Shown: piece after piece, positions 6,992 through 11,616 of the stretch
Numbering within the stretch: the first letter of the stretch is position 1
Layout: each line of letters opens with the position of its first letter
Source: an uncultured Lachnospiraceae bacterium
GTDB lineage: Bacteria; Bacillota; Clostridia; Lachnospirales; Lachnospiraceae
NCBI GenBank assembly: GCA_946549155.1
Contig: CAMNQN010000096.1
Coordinates: 1 to 11,616, forward strand
DNA: 11,616 bases
Direction of reading: 5' to 3'
The notes under the pieces: generated by a model
Seen by the model: the letters and a program-made list of their open reading frames with translations, nothing else
Databases searched by the model: none
What the model was told of the DNA's origin: nothing
Position numbers and translations under genes: made by a program

Positions 6992-8167
6992 ATGGAAGAA
7001 TTCATCGAATTACTGGAACAGATTTTGAATGAAAAGCTGCTGCAGATTGTGTTCAGCGGCGCGAAAAATCCGGCGGCGGCGGTGAAGATCCGGGTCCGGC
7101 CGCTTATGGTGCGGCAGTCTCTGGTTTTTCAGGCGGCGTTTTGGGATGGGAAAAAGGAAAAGCATATTAATTTTCAGAAGGAGGAGCTGATCACAGAGGC
7201 GCAGCGCTGGATGCAGGCGGACTACAGGCAGATGCAGGCGGATACCACAGAATGGAGCGCTTCTGTGCTGGTGAGCAAAAAGGGCAGGGTGACAGTGAAA
7301 AAGAAGCTGCTCTCCCAGGCCCGTCCGGCGGCGGCGCTTTCTCATAACCGGAAAAAGCGGTATATTCTGGAGGAGGGAGTGGCGGTTCCCTTTTTGGTGG
7401 AGCTGGGGGTGATGACACCGGAGGGCCGGGTGGTTAACAGTAAGCAGGATAAGTTTCGTCAGATCAACCGTTTTCTGGAATTTATTCAGGATATCTGTCC
7501 GGTGCTGCCCAGAAACCGGGAGCTGACGATGATTGACTTTGGCTGCGGAAAGTCTTATCTGACCTTCGCTATGTACTACTATCTTCATCATCTTCAGGGA
7601 CTGGATCTGCGGATTATCGGGCTGGACCTGAAGGAGGATGTGATCGGGCACTGTAACGAACTGGCCCGGAAATTCGGCTATGAGAAGCTGCAGTTTTTGA
7701 CCGGGGATATCGCGGATTACGAGGGAGTGGAGCAGGTGGATCTGGTGGTGACGCTTCACGCCTGCGACACGGCCACGGATTATGCGCTGGCAAAGGCGGT
7801 GGCGTGGAATGCGCGGGCGATTTTGTCTGTCCCCTGCTGTCAGCATGAGCTGAACCGCCAGATGAAGAATGAAATGCTGGAACCAGTGCTGAAATACGGG
7901 CTTTTGAAGGAGCGTATGGCGGCTTTGATTACGGATGGGCTGCGGGCTTCTTTGCTGGAGCAGCAGGGATATGAGGTGCAGGTGCTGGAATTTATTGATA
8001 TGGAGCATACGCCAAAGAATATATTGCTTCGGGCGGTGAAACGAAGGGGCGGAAAGCGGATTGAGCTTCCGCAGAGAGAGGAAGAGCGGGAAACGCAGCG
8101 AAGAAGGCTGGAGGCGTGCATGAAGGAGCTTCATGTGGAGCCCACGCTGAGACGGCTGCTGAAATAG
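6992..8167 (+). CDS. SAM-dependent methyltransferase (Methyltransf_32-like)
   Basis: Class I methyltransferase of the Methyltransf_32 type, whose members include eukaryotic RRNAD1/METTL25/GSTCD relatives. An N-terminal region of about 170 residues with a basic patch (SKKGRVTVKKK, 95-105; HNRKKR, 118-123) precedes the catalytic domain. Motif I is MIDFGCGKSYLTF (180-192), the acidic residue after strand 2 is in IGLDLKEDV (209-217), and family marks LHACDTATD (255-263), SVPCCQHELN (279-288) and EHTPKN (338-343) follow. The substrate is unknown; the basic N-terminal part may suggest RNA, which would suit the nuclease at the head of the same likely operon, but this is inference. ATG 6992 has GGAGGG at 6974-6979 (long spacing) and a weaker CAGG nearer. 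The gap to the lipoprotein stop is 58 bp without a terminator. Confidence 0.88.
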   Translation: MEEFIELLEQILNEKLLQIVFSGAKNPAAAVKIRVRPLMVRQSLVFQAAFWDGKKEKHINFQKEELITEAQRWMQADYRQMQADTTEWSASVLVSKKGRVTVKKKLLSQARPAAALSHNRKKRYILEEGVAVPFLVELGVMTPEGRVVNSKQDKFRQINRFLEFIQDICPVLPRNRELTMIDFGCGKSYLTFAMYYYLHHLQGLDLRIIGLDLKEDVIGHCNELARKFGYEKLQFLTGDIADYEGVEQVDLVVTLHACDTATDYALAKAVAWNARAILSVPCCQHELNRQMKNEMLEPVLKYGLLKERMAALITDGLRASLLEQQGYEVQVLEFIDMEHTPKNILLRAVKRRGGKRIELPQREEERETQRRRLEACMKELHVEPTLRRLLK

Positions 8168-8185
8168 CCTCAGACAGGAGCAGCC

Positions 8186-8229
8186 CCCCATTTTCCGGCA
8201 TAAGATAATAATGACAAAGAAAAATGGGG
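8186..8229 (+). promoter_or_regulatory. Hairpin that can mask the ribosome binding site of the gene at 8238
   Basis: CCCCATTTT (8186-8194) is a perfect complement of AAAATGGGG (8221-8229). The right arm includes the first four bases of the GGGGAGAG ribosome binding site (8226-8233). In a transcript arriving from the methyltransferase gene the site could be closed; in a transcript starting inside the loop (a GATAAT at 8204-8209 is present but has no -35) it would be open. Confidence 0.45.
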
Positions 8230-8237
8230 AGAGTCAA

Positions 8238-8858
8238 ATGAAATATTTGTACTCCAGTCAATACGATCCTATGATGAATTCCCGGATATCCGGGCAGGCC
8301 ATAAATCAGGCGGGAATGTCTTATTTCCCATTATTGGGGGCGCCTTACGCTCCGGTTCTGGCAGCGGCGGGGACTCCTGACTTATTTGAGGAGGAGAAGC
8401 GGGTATTTGAGGATGCCAGAAGGCTGCAGTCCTTTTACCCCAGGATTGCCCAGGAGATTCAGCAGCATGTGGAGGAAGAGTGCGATAAGCTGGAATATGA
8501 GGGCAGCATGATGTTTGACGAGTACCCGGACCGGGTGTTGCTGATGCGGCTGGCGGAGAAGATTACGGATCAGCTGAAGGATTTTTCCGTGGAGGAGGCG
8601 CTGCGGAATCCGGAGACGGCGGTGGCTGCGGACAGGATGGAGGAAGCGTTCCCGGAGGAGGAATCGTTTTTGCCGGAGGAAAATACGGAGCAGATGGAGC
8701 GCCTGACTAAGCCGCAGGTTCTTTCCGGACAGTCCGGGAATCGCAGGCGGCGCAGGGAGGATTTCGGGCTTGGCGATCTGGTGCAGGTGATGCTTCTCGA
8801 TGAGATGCACCGCAGGAGATGCAGGCACCGCCGCTGCCAGAACCGCAGATTCTGGTGA
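8238..8858 (+). CDS. Uncharacterised protein with acidic core and Arg-rich tail (206 aa)
   Basis: I recognise no domain. The N-terminal 45 residues are moderately hydrophobic and rich in Ala, Gly, Pro and Tyr. Residues about 48-160 are strongly acidic with many Glu and probably helical. The last 40 residues turn basic: NRRRRRED, then after a short hydrophobic GDLVQVMLLDEM the protein ends in a Arg/His/Cys cluster (HRRRCRHRRCQNRRFW). No signal peptide is evident. ATG 8238 is preferred over the in-frame ATG at 8211 because GGGGAG at 8226-8231 fits it. The charge split could support nucleic-acid or protein binding, and the Cys/His-containing tail might bind metal; both are speculation. It follows the methyltransferase by 70 bp and may be read from the same transcript. 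Confidence 0.78.
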   Translation: MKYLYSSQYDPMMNSRISGQAINQAGMSYFPLLGAPYAPVLAAAGTPDLFEEEKRVFEDARRLQSFYPRIAQEIQQHVEEECDKLEYEGSMMFDEYPDRVLLMRLAEKITDQLKDFSVEEALRNPETAVAADRMEEAFPEEESFLPEENTEQMERLTKPQVLSGQSGNRRRRREDFGLGDLVQVMLLDEMHRRRCRHRRCQNRRFW

Positions 8859-8865
8859 ATGCCGG

Positions 8866-8894
8866 TTGCGCCTGCCGGTGAAGTCTGATAGAAT
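8866..8894 (+). promoter_or_regulatory. Candidate promoter for the gene at 8976
   Basis: TTGCGC (8866-8871) with exactly 17 bases to TAGAAT (8889-8894, five of six), preceded by TGA to give an extended -10. The -35 matches only at TTG. The predicted start near 8901 lies about 75 nt upstream of the ATG at 8976. Confidence 0.5.
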
Positions 8895-8975
8895 GAGTAC
8901 AGCCTGGCCCAGGGTGCTGAGCCGGGATAGAAGTGAACGGTAAGAATGATTCCGGTACGGAAGAAGGATAGTTAC

Positions 8976-11438
8976 ATGAAAGATACGCTAAGGACAGTCA
9001 GGAATGTATTCCTGCGCATTATTCTATTGCTGCTTATATTTGTGGGTTCGGTGGTGGTGTTTAGCCGCATGGTGAATCAGGTGATGCCGGATGTGGCGGA
9101 GACGATGTCCAGCTCCACCTTCCCGCTGGTGTATATGCAGAAGGACGGTACTAATTTTAACTGCCTGCACGGGTATGCCAGGGAGATGGATGTTTCTTAT
9201 ATCAGGGACAGTATTACGCCTCTGGAATCCAACCGGGAGCTGACGATTCAGATTCAGGCTTTCAGCACCTCTATTGACGGGGTGTCCTACGAAGTGCTGA
9301 CTCTGGATGGCACGGAATCGCTGGAAAACACCAAGGTGGTGAAGCTTCAGAATGATGGCGATTATCTGACGGCCACGCTGACTCTGCAGAATAAGATGCT
9401 GATGAATCAGGAATATGTCCTCAAGCTTCAGGTGACCTTTGGCGGACGCAGTATTTACTACTACACGCATGTGCTGCTGGCAGACGGACTGCATACCGGG
9501 GATTACCTGAATTATGTCAGCGGATTTTATGACAAATGCGTAAACCGGACGGATGAGGCGTCCATCGGTACCGCGGTGGAGCCGGATGAAACCACCGACG
9601 AGGAGGCCACGCTGGCCTTTATGGATATCCATGACAGTGTAAACCAGCTGATGTGGTCCGGCCTGAATCCGCAGATTTATTATAAGCCTACGCCCCGGCT
9701 GACGGAGATCAATAAGAATACGGCCACGCTGACCCTGGATTACCGAATCGCTTCGGTCAATAGTTCCGGAATCACGGAGGTGTTTAATGTCCACGAGTAT
9801 TATCGTGTGCGTTACACGGACAGCCGTGTATATCTGCTGAATTTTGAGAGAACCACGGACGAGATTTTTAATCCGGACAACAATGTGATTGAGAGCAAGG
9901 GCATCAATCTTGGCATCCGGGATAAGGACGTGGAGTATGCCACGGATGAAAAGAACCGGGTAATTGCCTTCGTGCAGGAGGAGGAGCTGTGGACCTACGA
10001 GGTCAGCGAAGATAAGCTGGTGCAGGTGTTTGGCTTCCCCCAGAAGGAAAATATGGATTACCGGGATTTCTATGATAAAAACGCGATAAAGATTCTCCGG
10101 GTCAGCCCGGAGGGAGACGTATGGTTTGCGGTGGCGGGTTATATGAACCGGGGCAGCCATGAGGGGGAAAACGGTGTGGCGGTCTACTACTACGAATCGG
10201 CCACCGCCATGGTAGATGAAAAAATTTTCCTTTCCAGCATGGAGAGCCCGGAGCTGCTGCGGCGGGATGTGAATACCCTGGCCTGCATTTCGGAGGATGG
10301 TTCCAGCTTTTGCATCTACCTGGAGGGCGTCGTGTATAAGGTGGATTTAAACGGAAGAACCTATGAGGTCCTGGCTGCCGGTGTGAAGGAAAACTGCTAT
10401 GCGGGTTCCGGTTTTGGCCGGTATTTCGCCTGGCTGAAGGAGGGGAAGGAGCTTGATTCTGCCACTCTCTGCGTTCTGAATGCGGAGACCGGAACGATCC
10501 GGGAGATTGCCTGCGGCAGCGACGAGCGAATCCGCCCGGTGGCTTTTATAAATGAGGATCTGGTGTACGGTGTGGCCTACAGTGCGGACATTAGCGCCGC
10601 CCACGGTGGAAACGGCAGTTTCCCCATGTATAAGCTGATCATCGAGGATGGTGAGGGAAATGAGATCAAACACTATGAGCCGGCAGGATATTATGTGACC
10701 GATACGGTGTTGACCGACAACATGCTTTCCATGACCCGGGTAGCGAAAGGGAACGGCGGCTTTGTGGAGGCTGCGGAGGATCATATTGTGAATACGGATA
10801 CCCAGGATTCCGTGGCAACCGGTATATCCACGAAAACCTCCGCCAGAAAGCAGACGGAGGTGGTGCTGCGTACGGGCTCCGCCCTCTCCAATAAAAATCC
10901 GCAGATTGTGCGGAGCAAGATTATCACCTATGATACGGCCAGAACGCTGGACATTCCAGCGAATCATGAGAAACAGGAGCTGTATTATGTCTACGCGGGC
11001 GGCGCTTTGGAGGGGATTTATACCTACCCCAATGAGGCGATTGTCCGGGCGGATGAGCTGGTGGGAGTCGTGGTAGACAGCAGCCAGAATTATGTTTGGG
11101 TGCGGGGCGACAAGGCCACTTCCGTGGAGCTAGATCTGACGAAGCTTCCGGCAGCCTTTTTCACCGGTACCATGGATCCGGAAGCACTGAGCCAGTCCAC
11201 CGGAAAGACGGTGGTGGATCTGTATGGCTGCACCCTGGATCAGGTGCTGTATTTCGTCAGCCATGGAAAATCAGTGATTGCACAGACGGAGACCGGGCCT
11301 GTCACCATCGTGGGATACGACGAGTACAATGTTTACCTGGTGAAACCAGGCGATACAGAGTGGTATTATTCGGGAATGAATGACAGTACCGAGATGTTCG
11401 AAAAAGCGGGGAATGTGTTTGTCAGTTATCTGGAATAG
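8976..11438 (+). CDS. Large membrane-anchored surface protein with C39-like C-terminal domain
   Basis: The 820-aa protein has one N-terminal hydrophobic segment (about residues 12-30) after a short basic stretch, so most of it should face outside. The middle, about residues 300-600, contains repeated short strand-like blocks (for example DGSSFCIYLEGVVYKVDLNG) suggestive of a beta-propeller; this is inferred from pattern only. From about residue 665 the sequence resembles a C39-like (papain-fold) peptidase domain: VDLYGCTLDQVLYFVSHGKSV (about 746-766, Cys752) and TGPVTIVGYDEYNVYLVKPG (about 773-792), ending in FEKAGNVFVSYLE. Family members normally have His just before the VGYD strand; here it is Gly774-Pro775, and the usual DP is KP, so the domain is probably not catalytic. 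ATG 8976 has AGAAGGA 7 bases upstream; an in-frame ATG at 8946 has only weak pairing. The function is unknown. Confidence 0.82.
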   Translation: MKDTLRTVRNVFLRIILLLLIFVGSVVVFSRMVNQVMPDVAETMSSSTFPLVYMQKDGTNFNCLHGYAREMDVSYIRDSITPLESNRELTIQIQAFSTSIDGVSYEVLTLDGTESLENTKVVKLQNDGDYLTATLTLQNKMLMNQEYVLKLQVTFGGRSIYYYTHVLLADGLHTGDYLNYVSGFYDKCVNRTDEASIGTAVEPDETTDEEATLAFMDIHDSVNQLMWSGLNPQIYYKPTPRLTEINKNTATLTLDYRIASVNSSGITEVFNVHEYYRVRYTDSRVYLLNFERTTDEIFNPDNNVIESKGINLGIRDKDVEYATDEKNRVIAFVQEEELWTYEVSEDKLVQVFGFPQKENMDYRDFYDKNAIKILRVSPEGDVWFAVAGYMNRGSHEGENGVAVYYYESATAMVDEKIFLSSMESPELLRRDVNTLACISEDGSSFCIYLEGVVYKVDLNGRTYEVLAAGVKENCYAGSGFGRYFAWLKEGKELDSATLCVLNAETGTIREIACGSDERIRPVAFINEDLVYGVAYSADISAAHGGNGSFPMYKLIIEDGEGNEIKHYEPAGYYVTDTVLTDNMLSMTRVAKGNGGFVEAAEDHIVNTDTQDSVATGISTKTSARKQTEVVLRTGSALSNKNPQIVRSKIITYDTARTLDIPANHEKQELYYVYAGGALEGIYTYPNEAIVRADELVGVVVDSSQNYVWVRGDKATSVELDLTKLPAAFFTGTMDPEALSQSTGKTVVDLYGCTLDQVLYFVSHGKSVIAQTETGPVTIVGYDEYNVYLVKPGDTEWYYSGMNDSTEMFEKAGNVFVSYLE

Positions 11439-11463
11439 ATTGCTGCCGGGGAGGTTGTGAAGG

Positions 11464-11595
11464 ATGCCGGAGCGGAGAGAGGCTGTGAGACTGCAAACAC
11501 TGGGAACTTCTCCGGATACTAAGAAAAGTCAGGATGCAGCCAGCCCCGGATTTCGGGAGAAAGGCTGTCACAAAATGGCAGGAGAGCGTTCCTGA
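11464..11595 (+). CDS. Possible short ORF, 43 codons
   Basis: An ATG at 11464 follows GGGGAGG (11448-11454) with 9 bases spacing and runs 43 codons to TGA. The product would be polar and basic with no recognisable motif. It starts 25 bp after the large surface protein. The ribosome binding site is good but the length and composition are not convincing; it may be chance, or a stretch of downstream untranslated DNA. Confidence 0.25.
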   Translation: MPERREAVRLQTLGTSPDTKKSQDAASPGFREKGCHKMAGERS

Positions 11596-11616
11596 TATCC
11601 TGTGTTCACCTAGTCC

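Noticed and set aside
5695..7005. Long minus-strand ORF opposite the lipoprotein gene
   Set aside because: Shadow ORF: the plus strand has lipobox and Cys-His-Asp motifs, and the minus-strand product is Ile/His/Arg-rich without family features.
8199..8207. CATAAGATA, a match to the sigma-K -10 pattern CATAnnnTA
   Set aside because: No AC or other sporulation -35 at the right distance (nearest AC is 23 bases upstream), so sporulation control is not supported.
8837..8855. Hairpin CCAGAA/TTCTGG at the end of the Arg-rich-tail gene
   Set aside because: Only 6 bp, inside the coding end, with no T-run; not a credible terminator.
9024..10160. Minus-strand ORF opposite the large surface protein
   Set aside because: Antisense shadow of a well-supported gene; no ribosome binding site and no motif.
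11575..11594. Small inverted repeat CAGGA/TCCTG near the right edge
   Set aside because: Only 5 bp with no T-run visible before the window ends.

Overview
The window looks like a chromosomal segment from a Gram-positive anaerobe of the class Clostridia, most likely Lachnospiraceae. This is inferred from strong GGAGG-type ribosome binding sites, extended -10 promoters, mid-range GC with purine-rich coding strands, a MurG of the variant GGTAGH/SAAASRGDQ type, and several membrane-anchored or lipid-anchored proteins of the kind seen in gut clostridia. I see no tRNA, rRNA, CRISPR array, transposase or phage gene.

Layout. Positions 1-720 hold no convincing protein gene but are dense in repeats. 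A family of diverged repeat units in alternating orientation fills 1-420, with outer arms 1-54/367-420 and inner arms 208-233/262-287. It abuts a roughly 270-bp palindromic element (416-684) whose ~88-bp stem is capped by two further hairpins. From 860 to 2672 run three rightward genes: a membrane-anchored protein of unknown function, a rhomboid-family intramembrane protease and a HIT-family nucleotide-binding hydrolase. A symmetrical terminator at 2678-2721 separates them from the leftward gene murG (2756-3835). A divergent promoter region (about 3985-4046) with abutting -35 boxes then drives murG to the left and a metallo-beta-lactamase/beta-CASP nuclease gene to the right. A short repeat-containing palindrome lies in what would be the murG leader.

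The nuclease gene (4089-5726) is followed closely by a transglutaminase-like lipoprotein (5752-6933) and a SAM-dependent methyltransferase (6992-8167). No terminator separates them, so they are probably one operon. Next come a 206-residue protein with an acidic middle and an arginine-rich tail (8238-8858), whose ribosome binding site can be masked by a hairpin, and an 820-residue membrane-anchored surface protein (8976-11438). The C-terminus of that last protein resembles a C39-like peptidase domain that seems to lack its catalytic histidine. A weak 43-codon ORF ends the window.

How the genes fit together. The mix is mostly housekeeping: peptidoglycan precursor synthesis (MurG), membrane proteolysis (rhomboid), nucleotide hydrolysis (HIT), RNA processing (beta-CASP) and methylation. 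With it are three proteins that should sit outside the membrane (genes at 860, 5752 and 8976). I see no obvious defence or mobile system. The least explained parts are the repeat complex at 1-684, the overlapping divergent promoters with the murG leader palindrome, and the uncharacterised genes at 8238 and 8976.
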